Positions 48,123 to 56,508 are shown, numbered from the stretch's first letter. The stretch is 64,000 nucleotides of DNA from Roseovarius aestuariivivens (GCF_004761875.1 NZ_SJEY01000006.1:62001-126000); one strand, 5' to 3'. Numbers and translations: made by a program. The notes: generated by a model from the letters alone, not told the origin.

Positions 48123-49214
48123 ATGTCCTATTCCATCCGCGAGATCGCCGCGTCGCTGGGCGCCACGGCCCTTGGAGACGATAGCATCGAGATCGACGGC
48201 GTGGCCGAGCCCGCCGATGCCGGGCCGCGGGACCTCGCGCTGGCGATGAAACCAGCTTATGCAGAAGCGTTGCCGCAGGGCCAGGCGCGCGCGGCACTTG
48301 TCTGGGACGGAGCCGACTGGCAGAGCTTCGGTCTTTCAGCCGCGATCGTCGCGCCGCGGCCGCGCTATGTGATGTCCGGTCTCACAACCCTTTTCGACCC
48401 TGGCCAAGGTTGGGAGACAGGGATCCATCCGTCCGCCGTGATCCATGACACCGCCGAGCTGGGCGAAGGCGTCTCGGTCGGGCCGATGGCGGTGATTTGT
48501 GCCGGCGCGCGGATCGGCGCGGGCACTGTGATCGGACCACAAGCTTTTGTTGGTAAAGACGCGACCATCGGCGCAGACGGTTTTTTGCGCGAAGGGGCGC
48601 GGATCGGCGCACGGGTCACGATCGGCGACCGATTCATCGCACAGCCCAACGCAGTGGTAGGCTCAGACGGCTTTTCCTACGTGACGCCGGACATCTCGGG
48701 GGTCGAGCGCGCACGGCAGACCCTTGGCGACCAGGGCGAGATCGCCGCGCAATCCTATGTGCGCATTCACAGTCTCGGCGCAGTGCGCATCGGCGACGAC
48801 GTGGAATTGGGGGCGCATGTTTCCCTCGATCGGGGCACGATCCGTGACACGGTGATTGGCGACCGGACGAAAATCGACAACCTCGTGCAGATTGGTCATA
48901 ACTGCGTCATCGGCGCAGATTGCCTGATCTGCGGGCAGGCGGGATTGGCCGGGTCGGTGACCGTCGGCAATAACGTGGTCCTGGCCGGACAGACGGGCGT
49001 GGCCGACAATATCTTCATCGGCGACAACGTCATCACCGGCGGTGGCACCAAGGTGCTGGCCAATGTGCCGGCTGGTCGGGTCATGCTGGGCTATCCCGCG
49101 ATGAAGATGGATGCCCAGATGGACGTCTATAAAGGACTGCGCCGTCTCAAGAGGCTTTTTGCGGATGTGGCCGACCTGAAGAAAACGGTTTCAAACCAAC
49201 CGCGGAATGACTAA
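48123..49214 (+). CDS. lpxD: UDP-3-O-(3-hydroxyacyl)glucosamine N-acyltransferase
   Basis: A 363-residue left-handed beta-helix enzyme. LpxD adds a hydroxyacyl chain from ACP to UDP-3-O-acylglucosamine in lipid A synthesis. It has an N-terminal uridine-binding domain, then many hexapeptide repeats in the [LIV]-G-x4 pattern, including the catalytic HNCVIGADC region (IGHNC). A helical C-terminus ends the protein. The genes after it encode an acyl carrier protein and a ketoacyl synthase, so this run may supply a special lipid A acyl chain. lpxA, lpxB and fabZ are not in the window. Confidence 0.92.
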   Translation: MSYSIREIAASLGATALGDDSIEIDGVAEPADAGPRDLALAMKPAYAEALPQGQARAALVWDGADWQSFGLSAAIVAPRPRYVMSGLTTLFDPGQGWETGIHPSAVIHDTAELGEGVSVGPMAVICAGARIGAGTVIGPQAFVGKDATIGADGFLREGARIGARVTIGDRFIAQPNAVVGSDGFSYVTPDISGVERARQTLGDQGEIAAQSYVRIHSLGAVRIGDDVELGAHVSLDRGTIRDTVIGDRTKIDNLVQIGHNCVIGADCLICGQAGLAGSVTVGNNVVLAGQTGVADNIFIGDNVITGGGTKVLANVPAGRVMLGYPAMKMDAQMDVYKGLRRLKRLFADVADLKKTVSNQPRND

Positions 49215-49247
49215 ATCCTCCGCGACGAAGCAATCGGGATACAACGC

Positions 49248-49523
49248 ATGGACAGCAGCGCCGTCAACATCAGAGACCGCGTGATCGACATCATCGCCGA
49301 GCAGGCCGTGCTGGAGCCTTCGGATGTGACGATGGACAGCACGTTGGAAGATCTGGGAATCGACAGTCTGGGCCTTGTGGAAAGCATCTTCGCCATTGAA
49401 GAGGCGTTCGACATCTCCGTGCCGTTCAACGCGAACGCGCCGGAAGAGAGCGAGTTCGACATCTCCACGGTGTCTTCCATTGTCGCGGGCATCGAGAAAT
49501 TGGTGGCGGAACAACACACGTGA
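49248..49523 (+). CDS. Dedicated acyl carrier protein
   Basis: A 91-residue carrier protein. The phosphopantetheine serine lies in LGIDSLGLVESIFAIEEAF (D-S-L). The helices are otherwise typical of the type-II ACP fold, but it is not the housekeeping AcpP: the sequence around the Ser differs and a ketoacyl synthase follows with a four-base GTGA overlap. The pair resembles the specialised carriers used for very-long-chain lipid A acylation in rhizobia (AcpXL) or for other lipids. The exact use is inferred from its place after lpxD. Confidence 0.85.
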   Translation: MDSSAVNIRDRVIDIIAEQAVLEPSDVTMDSTLEDLGIDSLGLVESIFAIEEAFDISVPFNANAPEESEFDISTVSSIVAGIEKLVAEQHT

Positions 49524-50731
49524 AGCGGGTTGTCATCACCGGCGCGGGTACGATCAATGCGCTGGGACAGAATGTGTCGGCCACTCTTGAAGCGATGCGG
49601 GAAGGGCGCTGCGGTATCGGGCCGCTGGAATTTCCCGATGTTGACCGGCTTTCGATCAAGATCGGGGGGCAGGTCAAGGGCTATGACCCCACCGATCGGT
49701 TCAACCGTCAGCAACTATCGCTTTACGACCGCTTCACGCAGTTCACGCTGATCGCCGCGCGCGAAGCCATCGGGCAGGCCGGTCTGGAATTTTCCGGCGA
49801 CCTGGCGGCTCGGGCCGGTGTCGTTCTGGGAAACTCGGGCGGCGGTATGACCACGCTCGACGAGAATTATCGATCTGTCTACGAAGACGGTAAGAACAGG
49901 GTGCATCCCTTCGTGGTGCCCAAGCTGATGAACAACGCCGCCGCCAGCCATGTGTCGATGGAGTTCAACCTTAAGGGACCGTCCTTTACCGTCTCGACCG
50001 CTTGCGCATCGTCGAACCACGCCATGGCGCAGGCCTTCCAGATGGTGCATGGCGGGCTGACGCCGGTGATGGTCACGGGTGGGTCTGAATCGATGCTGTG
50101 TTTCGGCGGGGTGAAAGCCTGGGAAGGTCTGCGGGTCATGTCGAAAGATGGCTGCCGGCCGTTCTCGGCCAACCGCAACGGCATGGTACAGGGCGAGGGC
50201 GCAGGCGTGTTCGTGTTTGAAGAACTTGAACATGCAAAGCGGCGCGGTGCCGAAGTCCTCGCCGAAGTGGCGGGGTTTGCCATGTCCTCGGACGCCGCCG
50301 ACATCGTCATGCCCTCGAAAAACGGTGCGGCGCGGGCGATCAAGGGCGCGCTTCAGGACGCACGTATCGCACCGGGCGAAGTTGGATACATCAACGCGCA
50401 TGGCACCGGTACGGCCGCCAATGACAAAACCGAAAGCGCGGCCGTGGCAGACGTGTTCGGCGCGCATGCTGACCGGCTGCTGATCTCCTCGACCAAGTCG
50501 ATGCATGGCCATCTGATCGGCGGTACCGGCGCTGTAGAGCTTCTGGCCTGCATTATGGCGCTGCGCGACGGGATCGTGGCGCCCACCATTGGCTATGAGG
50601 AACCCGATCCGGAATGTGCACTGGACGTAGTGCCCAACGAAGCGCGCGAAGCCAAGGTTGAGGTGGCGCTGTCTAATGCCTTCGCCTTTGGAGGCCTCAA
50701 CGCCGTCCTGGCTCTCAAGCGATTTAGCTGA
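49520..50731 (+). CDS. Beta-ketoacyl-ACP synthase (FabF-like)
   Basis: A 403-residue condensing enzyme with a full catalytic triad: the Cys in STACASSNHAM, the first His in AHGTGTAANDK and the second in SMHGHLIGGTGAVE. It extends acyl-ACP chains with malonyl-ACP. Its GTG start overlaps the stop of the carrier protein gene, so the two are co-translated. The gene is probably dedicated to the carrier beside it, rather than to bulk fatty-acid synthesis. NodE-type enzymes are an alternative comparison. Confidence 0.88.
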   Translation: MKRVVITGAGTINALGQNVSATLEAMREGRCGIGPLEFPDVDRLSIKIGGQVKGYDPTDRFNRQQLSLYDRFTQFTLIAAREAIGQAGLEFSGDLAARAGVVLGNSGGGMTTLDENYRSVYEDGKNRVHPFVVPKLMNNAAASHVSMEFNLKGPSFTVSTACASSNHAMAQAFQMVHGGLTPVMVTGGSESMLCFGGVKAWEGLRVMSKDGCRPFSANRNGMVQGEGAGVFVFEELEHAKRRGAEVLAEVAGFAMSSDAADIVMPSKNGAARAIKGALQDARIAPGEVGYINAHGTGTAANDKTESAAVADVFGAHADRLLISSTKSMHGHLIGGTGAVELLACIMALRDGIVAPTIGYEEPDPECALDVVPNEAREAKVEVALSNAFAFGGLNAVLALKRFS

Positions 50732-50753
50732 TTGCAAGCTCTGGATGCGCCAC

Positions 50754-50784
50754 GCGGGCCTTAGCGACTAAGGGCGCGGCCCGC
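50754..50784 (+). terminator. Nested hairpin after the lpxD-acp-KAS run
   Basis: GCGGGCC pairs with GGCCCGC, and inside them CCTTAG pairs with CTAAGG around CGA. It lies 23 bp after the synthase stop. No T-run follows, so termination may be inefficient or factor-dependent. Confidence 0.45.
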
Positions 50785-50805
50785 AAAACTTCCAAGCTAC
50801 CGGCC

Positions 50806-50838
50806 ATAAAAAACGCCGCCCCGGTGAAAGGGCGGCGG
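50806..50838 (-). terminator. Rho-independent terminator after ialB
   Basis: On the minus strand a GC-rich stem (CGCCGCCC with GGGCGGCG, 50814-50821 and 50830-50837) is followed by a run of T. It lies 27 bp after the ialB stop. Confidence 0.85.
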
Positions 50839-50864
50839 CATGTCTTGGTCAAGGGCTGGAAGCC

Positions 50865-51518
50865 TCAGTTCTCGATAACGGAGGCTTCATTATAGGCTGC
50901 GGTGAAGCCGTTGAGCGAGGCCTTGATCGCAACTGTCTGATCAGGTGCCTGCGCCGGAACAATCACGAGCGTCGCTTCTGCGCCTGCCTTGAAGGCCGCT
51001 ACGTCCGCCGCTGTGAACCCGATGCGCGCAAAGCAGCCCGCCATTGAACAGAACGAGAAGTTGTAGCCCTTTGCCGGGCCGCTATCCACGGCAATCTTCA
51101 GCCCCTCGGGCAGCAGCGTGCCGAGCGGTACGGCGATGGTTGCCCCGGCCACGGCCTGGCTATTGCCCGGTAGCTTGAAGAGGCTGAATTCGGCCACTGG
51201 ATTCCCGCCTTCCTCGCGCAGAAGCTGGTACATCTGACAGGGGTCCTCTCCGGCATCGGTCCGGAAACATTGCAGCTGCCAATCGCCGTATTCGTCGCGG
51301 ATATAAGAGGGATCCTCGGCGACCTCCTGGCCCATATCGAGTTCTTGGGCAGGATCGGACTCGGGTGTTTCGGTCTCCGCTGTTTCAGACGCTTCCGGCT
51401 CGGCGGCAGTTTCCGCCTCGGGTGCGTCGGTCGATGGGGCCTCGGCGTCTTGCGCCCAAAGGGCTGAGCCGAGGCTCAGCAGGACGAGAACGGGCAGGGT
51501 ACGGATAAAAGCGGGCAT
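50865..51518 (-). CDS. Invasion-associated locus B (IalB) family protein
   Basis: A 217-residue exported protein. The signal peptide MPAFIRTLPVLVLLSLGSALWA is followed by a 45-residue low-complexity linker rich in Ala, Glu, Pro, Ser and Thr (residues about 23-65). The folded domain then starts at DEYGDWQLQCF and contains CQMYQLLR and FCSMAGCFARIGF, with paired cysteines. The family was named from Bartonella but is common in free-living alphaproteobacteria; a role in invasion should not be assumed. The terminator at 50806 is its own. Confidence 0.85.
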   Translation of the reverse strand: MPAFIRTLPVLVLLSLGSALWAQDAEAPSTDAPEAETAAEPEASETAETETPESDPAQELDMGQEVAEDPSYIRDEYGDWQLQCFRTDAGEDPCQMYQLLREEGGNPVAEFSLFKLPGNSQAVAGATIAVPLGTLLPEGLKIAVDSGPAKGYNFSFCSMAGCFARIGFTAADVAAFKAGAEATLVIVPAQAPDQTVAIKASLNGFTAAYNEASVIEN

Positions 51519-51660
51519 GTTGTCCCCTAAAGATTGCGTAAAAAGGAAGTGGCAGGGGCGTCGGGCCGACCCCCCGCCGGCTGCGCAGATAAAACCTCAG
51601 CCGCCGCGGGGTTGCAAGGCGGTTTTGCCTGACGGCGCGGTCTCGGGAAGTTGGTCGATA

Positions 51661-51737
51661 AGGAAGAAAAAAGGAAGAGTAACCCGAAGGTCGCTCTTCC
51701 TCTTTTCTCCCTGTCGGACTGGCCGACTTAGTCATTG
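51661..51737 (-). ncRNA. Small RNA candidate B with UUCG terminator
   Basis: A TTGACG box (51767-51772) and a TAGCGT box (51744-51749), spaced by 17 bp, predict a start near 51737. The transcript would first form a hairpin GTCGG-CCAGT-CCGAC (51713-51727). A terminator hairpin follows: AGGAAGAG with CTCTTCCT (51694-51701 and 51672-51679), having an inner ACC-UUCG-GGU stem and then a T-run. The 77-nt product has no start codon of its own. It lies 143 bp before ialB, so it could instead be an attenuating leader for that gene. It is also complementary to candidate A over 19 nt with one mismatch. Confidence 0.5.
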
Positions 51738-51743
51738 ATGGTG

Positions 51744-51772
51744 ACGCTAGGACAGATCCGAAAGACCGTCAA
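51744..51772 (-). promoter_or_regulatory. Promoter candidate for small RNA B
   Basis: TTGACG and TAGCGT with 17-bp spacing on the minus strand, a good sigma-70-type match. No protein gene starts just downstream. Confidence 0.5.
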
Positions 51773-51880
51773 CAGGGAAGATCAAAAAAAGTGATGACAT
51801 CATCAATGCAGGAACTAAGCGTCTGAAAAAGAGGAGCATTCGGCGCAGATGCGAACTGTTTTGTGCCGCCGCCAATGGCG

Positions 51881-51960
51881 AAAAAGGGCCGCACCACAAG
51901 GGCGCGGCCAGTCTGACAGGGAGGAAGTTGCCCCGAGACCAAGAGGACATGAGGCCCGGA
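51881..51960 (-). ncRNA. Small RNA candidate A
   Basis: On the minus strand a stem GGCCGC with GCGGCC (51904-51909 and 51887-51892) is followed by a run of T and looks like an intrinsic terminator. No minus-strand gene is upstream of it; the + strand ATPase gene starts only about 100 bp away. A weak TATTTA box at 51967-51972 would place a start near 51960 and give an 80-nt RNA. Its middle contains CUUCCUCCCUG, an anti-Shine-Dalgarno-like stretch also found in some Rhodobacter small RNAs. The promoter is weaker than for candidate B, and expression is unproven. Confidence 0.4.
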
Positions 51961-52037
51961 GCGAGATAAATACTGGCAGGAAATCGTTAAGTTAGTATGT
52001 TCACACCGTGAAAACTTCATGGCGGGAGAGAAAAGCG

Positions 52038-53579
52038 TTGGAAAACAAGGTATTCGTGGGCGGAGGCGGCGAGGAATACGCAACGCCCCAGGGGCTGACG
52101 CTGAAATACGCCAACCGGCACGGGCTGATCGCGGGCGCAACCGGCACCGGCAAGACCGTCACGCTACAAATCCTTGCCGAAGGGTTTTCCGCAGCCGGCG
52201 TGCCCGTTTTTCTTTCCGACGTGAAAGGGGATTTGTCCGGTCTCGCCGCCGCGGGATCGCCCGAGTTCAAGCTACACGATGCCTTTCAGAAGCGCGCGGG
52301 GATCATCGGCTTCGACGACTATCGCTACGAGGCATTTCCGGTCACGTTTTGGGATCTCTTCGGCGCGCAAGGCCATCCGGTGCGCGCCACCGTGGCTGAA
52401 ATGGGTCCTCTACTGCTGTCGCGGCTCATGGAGCTGTCGGACGCGCAGGAGGGCGTGATCAACATTGCCTTCCGCGTGGCGGACGAACAGGGTCTTCCGC
52501 TGCTGGACCTCAAGGACCTGCAGGCGCTACTGGTTTGGGTCGGGGAGAATGCCAAGGAACTCAGCCTGCGCTACGGCAATGTCTCGTCGCAATCAGTCGG
52601 CACGATCCAGCGGTCGCTTCTGGTTCTCGAAAACCAGGGCGGCGCACAGTTCTTTGCCGAGCCGGCGCTCGACCTGGATGATTTGCTGCGCCGCGCTCCG
52701 GACGGGCGCGGGCAGATCAACATCCTGGCCGCGGACAAGCTCATGGGGGCGCCGCGGCTTTACGCAACCTTCCTGCTCTGGCTTCTCAGCGAGCTTTTCG
52801 AAACGCTGCCCGAGGTCGGGGACCCTGACAAGCCGAAGCTCGTGTTCTTTTTCGACGAGGCGCACCTTCTCTTTGAGGACGCCCCGAAAGCGCTTGTAGA
52901 CAAGGTCGAGCAGGTGGCCCGGTTGATCCGGTCCAAAGGCGTTGGTGTCTATTTCATCACCCAGAATCCGGACGATGTACCCGAAGATATCCTCGGCCAG
53001 CTTGGCAACCGCTTTCAACACGCGCTGCGCGCGTTCACGGCGCGGGACCGCAAGGCGCTCGAAAGGGCGGCGGAAACCTACAGGCCCAACAGCCGGTTCG
53101 ATACCGCGGATGCGATCCGCGATGTGGGCGTGGGCGAAGCGGTGACCTCGATGCTGGAAGACAAGGGCGTGCCGGGCATCGTGGAACGCACGCTGATCCG
53201 CCCGCCGTCCTCCAAACTTGGGCCGATCAACGACGCTGCGCGCGCCGAGGTACTTTCAACCTCACCGGTTGCGGGCAAGTACGAGACGCCGCTCGACCGT
53301 GAATCGGCGTTCGAAATCCTGGCGGAACGGGCCGAGAAGGCGGCGCGCGACGCCGCCCGCGCAGAAGAGCAGGCCGAAGCGGCAAGCGCCGCCGAGCGCG
53401 AGTTCAACGCAGGCCGCCGGTATTCCGGCACCAAGGTTGAGCGGTCGACCTCGCGCGGGCGCGGCAAGACCGAGAGCTTCGGCGAGGCCGTGGCGAATGT
53501 CGTTTTAAAAGAGCTCAAGGGTACCACTGGTCGCAGAATTGTGCGTGGCATACTCGGCGGCTTGTTCAAGGGCCGCTAG
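52038..53579 (+). CDS. HerA/DUF853-type P-loop ATPase (YjgR-like)
   Basis: A 513-residue ATPase of the HerA-FtsK group. Walker A is [13 protein letters not shown], Walker B is [14 protein letters not shown], and the arginine or sensor region is [21 protein letters not shown]-terminal tail (about residues 430-500) is rich in Ala, Glu and Arg and may coil. The family is widespread and called a helicase-like or DUF853 protein, but its job in most bacteria is unknown. I prefer the TTG at 52038, which has GGGAGAG upstream and puts the family start ENKVFVGGG next; GTG at 52008 lacks a site. The spike pair follows on the same strand. Confidence 0.82.
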   Translation: MENKVFVGGGGEEYATPQGLTLKYANRHGLIAGATGTGKTVTLQILAEGFSAAGVPVFLSDVKGDLSGLAAAGSPEFKLHDAFQKRAGIIGFDDYRYEAFPVTFWDLFGAQGHPVRATVAEMGPLLLSRLMELSDAQEGVINIAFRVADEQGLPLLDLKDLQALLVWVGENAKELSLRYGNVSSQSVGTIQRSLLVLENQGGAQFFAEPALDLDDLLRRAPDGRGQINILAADKLMGAPRLYATFLLWLLSELFETLPEVGDPDKPKLVFFFDEAHLLFEDAPKALVDKVEQVARLIRSKGVGVYFITQNPDDVPEDILGQLGNRFQHALRAFTARDRKALERAAETYRPNSRFDTADAIRDVGVGEAVTSMLEDKGVPGIVERTLIRPPSSKLGPINDAARAEVLSTSPVAGKYETPLDRESAFEILAERAEKAARDAARAEEQAEAASAAEREFNAGRRYSGTKVERSTSRGRGKTESFGEAVANVVLKELKGTTGRRIVRGILGGLFKGR

Positions 53580-53591
53580 CACCGCGACGCC

Positions 53592-53611
53592 GAAATGCAG
53601 ACGTGCATTTC
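53592..53611. other. Perfect stem-loop between the ATPase and the spike gene
   Basis: GAAATGCA at 53592-53599 pairs with TGCATTTC at 53604-53611 around GACG. It lies in the 77-bp gap ahead of the VgrG-like gene. There is no T-run. It may be a leader structure or an operator. Confidence 0.4.
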
Positions 53612-53656
53612 CCACCGCACCTGCTAGCGTTGCGCGAAAATGGGGGATGATAAGCC

Positions 53657-55393
53657 ATGACGGAGTCTGTTCAGACCGATACCGGAGGCGTTGTCACCTT
53701 CGGTATCCGGATTGACGGTGCGGAGATTTCCGACACCTACAAAGTGATCCGTGTCACCACCGAAGCAGGGCTGAACGCCGTTCCCAGTGCGGAGGTGACG
53801 CTGGCCGACGGGGATGTTTCCGAAGCCGACTTTCCTCTCAGTGCCACGTCGCAATTCGCACCCGGAAGGCGGATCGAGATAGCGGTGGGATACTCGGGAA
53901 AGAATACGCGGGCCTTCGCGGGCGTGATCCTAGGTCAAAAAATCTCGCTCACAGAGACTGGCGCATCCACTCTGACACTGAGCTGTCACGATGAGGCGCT
54001 GAAAATGACGCTATCCGGCCAGGCGGCGCAGTTCCACGATAGCACAGACGCCGACGTCATGGAGGCCATGATCACGAATGTTGGATTGCAGGCCGACATT
54101 TCAACGACCGGGTTGGTGCGGGAACATCATCTTCAGGGCGAAGCGACCGATTGGGACTATGTCCAAGGCCTGGCCCGCGCCAACGGTCACATCGTGCGAG
54201 TCGAAAACGCCATGGTGCATGTCGGTCCCCCGAAGTTTGATCAGCCACAGCTTTCCGTGGAGTACGGACGAACCCTTATCGAGCTCGATCTCGACCTGGA
54301 TGCGACGTTTCAATGGGCGAGTGTTTCCGCCTCTGCTTGGAACCCCGTGTCCCGCGCCACCGAAACCGGCACGGCATCGGAGCCGTCTGTCAATGCACAA
54401 GGTAATCTCACCGGACAGGCTTTGGCGCAGGTGCTCGATCTGGAGGATCGGGCGCTCAGATCGTTCAGTCCGATTGGTCAGGAGGCCCTGAAAGCCTGGG
54501 CTGACGCGACGCTGCTGCGAAGCCGTCTTGCGCGCATACGCGGAACCCTGACCTGCCCTGGCAATTCGGGGCTTGGCGCCGATACGCTTCTTGAGATCAA
54601 GGACCTCGGCGCCCGGTTCAACTGGGCAGGCTACATTTCGAAAGTCGTTCACACCGTTTCGAATGGTTTCTGGACCAGCGCCGTCACACTGGGTCTGCCG
54701 CCTGACGCAGATACGTCGCGGCAGGGCGAGCGGCACGCCAGAGCTCCTGGCCTTCAGATCGCCAAGGTACTGCAGACCCACGAAGACCCCACCGGCGAAC
54801 GGCGCATCAAGGTGGCGCTGCCCCTGATGCCCGACGCGCAATCGGGGATTTGGGTCCGCCTTGCCGCTCCTTACGCCAGCAGGAACGTGGGGTTCGATTT
54901 CCTGCCAGAGATTGGTGACGAGGTGGTGCTTGGATTTCTCGACGGAGATCCGAATGCCGGGATTATTCTGGGAGCCCTTCACAGGTCGCAATGGCCCGCA
55001 CCCCTCACACCGGACGAGGCCAACAGCCGCAAGGCGATCGTGACGCGATCACAGATGACCATTGCGTTTGACGAGAATGACAAGGTGATGACCCTGAGCA
55101 CCCCGGGCGGACACATGGTCAGGCTGAGCGACAAGGACGACCGCCTGACGTTGACCGACGGCCATGCCAATTCCGTCGAATTGCATCAGAAGGGGATCAC
55201 GCTATCTTCGTCGCAGGATATCTCCATTCAGGCAAAAGGGGCCTTGCGGCTGTCTGGAACGGAAATCAGCGTCGAGGGTACGAACGTCACTGTCGAGGCC
55301 AAGGCGCGTCTGACCGCGACAGGCAGCGCGAGCGCCGAGCTCAGCTCGGCGGGAGACACCACCGTCAAAGGCACCACGGTGATAATCAACTGA
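53657..55393 (+). CDS. VgrG-like spike protein of contractile injection systems (Afp8-like)
   Basis: A 578-residue phage-tail-like spike. The N-terminal two thirds (about 1-360) resemble the gp27/GPD hub, with a block such as LSCHDEALKMTL. The OB-fold gp5-type domain (about 370-450) contains RRIKVALPLMPD and WVRLAAPYAS, then GDEVVLGFLDGDPN. The C-terminal 110 residues form a beta-helix-like repeat rich in Ser, Thr and Gly. Such proteins sit at the tip of extracellular contractile systems or type VI machines. No sheath, tube, baseplate or ATPase of such a machine is in the window, so it is an orphan here. A PAAR gene follows 15 bp later. Confidence 0.82.
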   Translation: MTESVQTDTGGVVTFGIRIDGAEISDTYKVIRVTTEAGLNAVPSAEVTLADGDVSEADFPLSATSQFAPGRRIEIAVGYSGKNTRAFAGVILGQKISLTETGASTLTLSCHDEALKMTLSGQAAQFHDSTDADVMEAMITNVGLQADISTTGLVREHHLQGEATDWDYVQGLARANGHIVRVENAMVHVGPPKFDQPQLSVEYGRTLIELDLDLDATFQWASVSASAWNPVSRATETGTASEPSVNAQGNLTGQALAQVLDLEDRALRSFSPIGQEALKAWADATLLRSRLARIRGTLTCPGNSGLGADTLLEIKDLGARFNWAGYISKVVHTVSNGFWTSAVTLGLPPDADTSRQGERHARAPGLQIAKVLQTHEDPTGERRIKVALPLMPDAQSGIWVRLAAPYASRNVGFDFLPEIGDEVVLGFLDGDPNAGIILGALHRSQWPAPLTPDEANSRKAIVTRSQMTIAFDENDKVMTLSTPGGHMVRLSDKDDRLTLTDGHANSVELHQKGITLSSSQDISIQAKGALRLSGTEISVEGTNVTVEAKARLTATGSASAELSSAGDTTVKGTTVIIN

Positions 55394-55408
55394 AGCGGGA
55401 GAACCTGC

Positions 55409-55708
55409 ATGCCACCAGCCGCACGACTGACAGACCAGCATAGCTGCCCGCAGGTAACGCCCGACGCGGTCCCTGTTCCCCATTAGGGCGGCGAAATCCT
55501 CGGCCCCGGAGAGCCGACCGTGCTGATCGGCGGATTGCCTGCGGCGACAACTGGTGACACCGCCGCCTGCGTCGGACCGCCCGATACGGTCACCGGCGGA
55601 TCCACGACCGTTCTGATTGGGGGACGCCCGGCGGCTCGGGTCGGCGACGCGACCGCCCATGGCGGGACGATCGTATCTGGCTTTGCCAACGTGCTTATTG
55701 GCGGGTGA
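55409..55708 (+). pseudogene. PAAR spike-tip gene interrupted by an in-frame amber codon
   Basis: From the ATG at 55409 one frame of 100 codons reads MPPAARLTDQHSCPQVTPDA, then PVPH, then TAG at 55484-55486, and resumes with GGEILGPGEPTVLIGGLPAA and the repeat TVLIGGRPAARVGD. This is a complete PAAR domain of 99 positions apart from the amber. Family members have Val or Gln at that site, so CAG to TAG is a one-base change. Read-through by a suppressor tRNA, a true nonsense mutation, or a base-call error could each explain it. It is paired with the VgrG-like gene upstream. Function would be to sharpen the spike tip. Confidence 0.75.
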
Positions 55709-55725
55709 TCGCGCGCCTGGATCGT

Positions 55726-56457
55726 TTAATCGCCGAGATGCTCTTGCAGAAACGCAGAGAAGGCGGCCCAGCTTTCGCTTTCGGCCCGTTCCTGGTACCG
55801 GTCACTACCGAAAACCGTGAATGCGTGCGGCGCACCGGAATAGACCTCAATCGTGTAAGTATTTCCTGACGCCTCAAGCTCTTTCGAGAACCGCGCGACA
55901 TCGTCCATGGTTATGGAAGTGTCCGCACCGCCATGCAGGACGAGCACCGGCGGTTCATCTCCGTCCCATCCCTGACCTTCGGGCGTGGCAAGCCCGCCGT
56001 GGAAGGTGGCAAAGCCTGCCGCCATTTCGGCCCCGTCGCTGCGCGCCATCTCAAGCGTGACGGCCCCGCCGAAACAATAGCCCATCACCACCATGCCGGA
56101 TGTATCCGAGCGCGCCTGCGCCTGTGCGATACCTTCATTCAACAAGGTGCGCATACGGTCGCGATCCTGATAAAGCGCTCCGGTAGCGGCGCGCCGGTGT
56201 TCGACCGTCTCGGTGGGCGTGTCTTGGCCGAACATGTCGAGCGCGAAGGCGTCATAGCCTATATCGGCCAACATGTCCGCGCGCCGCCGCTCATAGTCGG
56301 TCAGGCCGTCCCAATCGTGTACGATTAGCACAAGACCTTTCGGATCTTCCGCAGCAGCGAAATAGCCCCTAAAGGCCTCGCCCTTCATGTCATAAGACAC
56401 ATCCTCGGCCAAAACGGGCGTCGAAATGAGGCTGGCGATCGTGAGAGCGCGATACAT
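55726..56457 (-). CDS. Dienelactone hydrolase family protein, secreted
   Basis: A 243-residue alpha/beta hydrolase with an N-terminal signal peptide (MYRALTIASLISTPVLA). The nucleophile is a cysteine in VVMGYCFGGAVTLE (G-x-C-x-G), as in dienelactone hydrolase, and the Asp and His are in LVLHGGADTSIT and GAPHAFTVFGSD. Periplasmic relatives have unknown substrates and may cleave lactones or esters. The start at 56457 is the only good one. Its 3' end is 17 bp from the PAAR gene, convergent. Confidence 0.83.
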   Translation of the reverse strand: MYRALTIASLISTPVLAEDVSYDMKGEAFRGYFAAAEDPKGLVLIVHDWDGLTDYERRRADMLADIGYDAFALDMFGQDTPTETVEHRRAATGALYQDRDRMRTLLNEGIAQAQARSDTSGMVVMGYCFGGAVTLEMARSDGAEMAAGFATFHGGLATPEGQGWDGDEPPVLVLHGGADTSITMDDVARFSKELEASGNTYTIEVYSGAPHAFTVFGSDRYQERAESESWAAFSAFLQEHLGD

Positions 56458-56483
56458 CAGGCAAGGCCTCTTTTTTCTTCTAA

Positions 56484-56508
56484 TAAAAAAATAGCTCGCC
56501 CGCGCGAA
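56484..56508 (-). terminator. Weak terminator candidate upstream of the hydrolase gene
   Basis: On the minus strand a short stem TCGC with GCGA (56504-56507 and 56496-56499) is followed by CTATTTTTTT. It would end the transcript of the gene at 56603. The stem is only four or five pairs, so it is a weak call. Confidence 0.35.

Larger units (their letters stand above)
51519..52037. other. 519-bp gap without a protein gene between ialB and the HerA-like gene
   Basis: No reading frame in this gap has family resemblance or a good ribosome site. It holds the two small RNA candidates, their terminators and one promoter. An imperfect inverted repeat has arms at 51706-51724 and 51905-51923. A plausible ialB promoter (TTGCAA, 18 bp, TTTATC on the minus strand) lies nearer its start. 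No transposon ends were seen. Confidence 0.6.
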
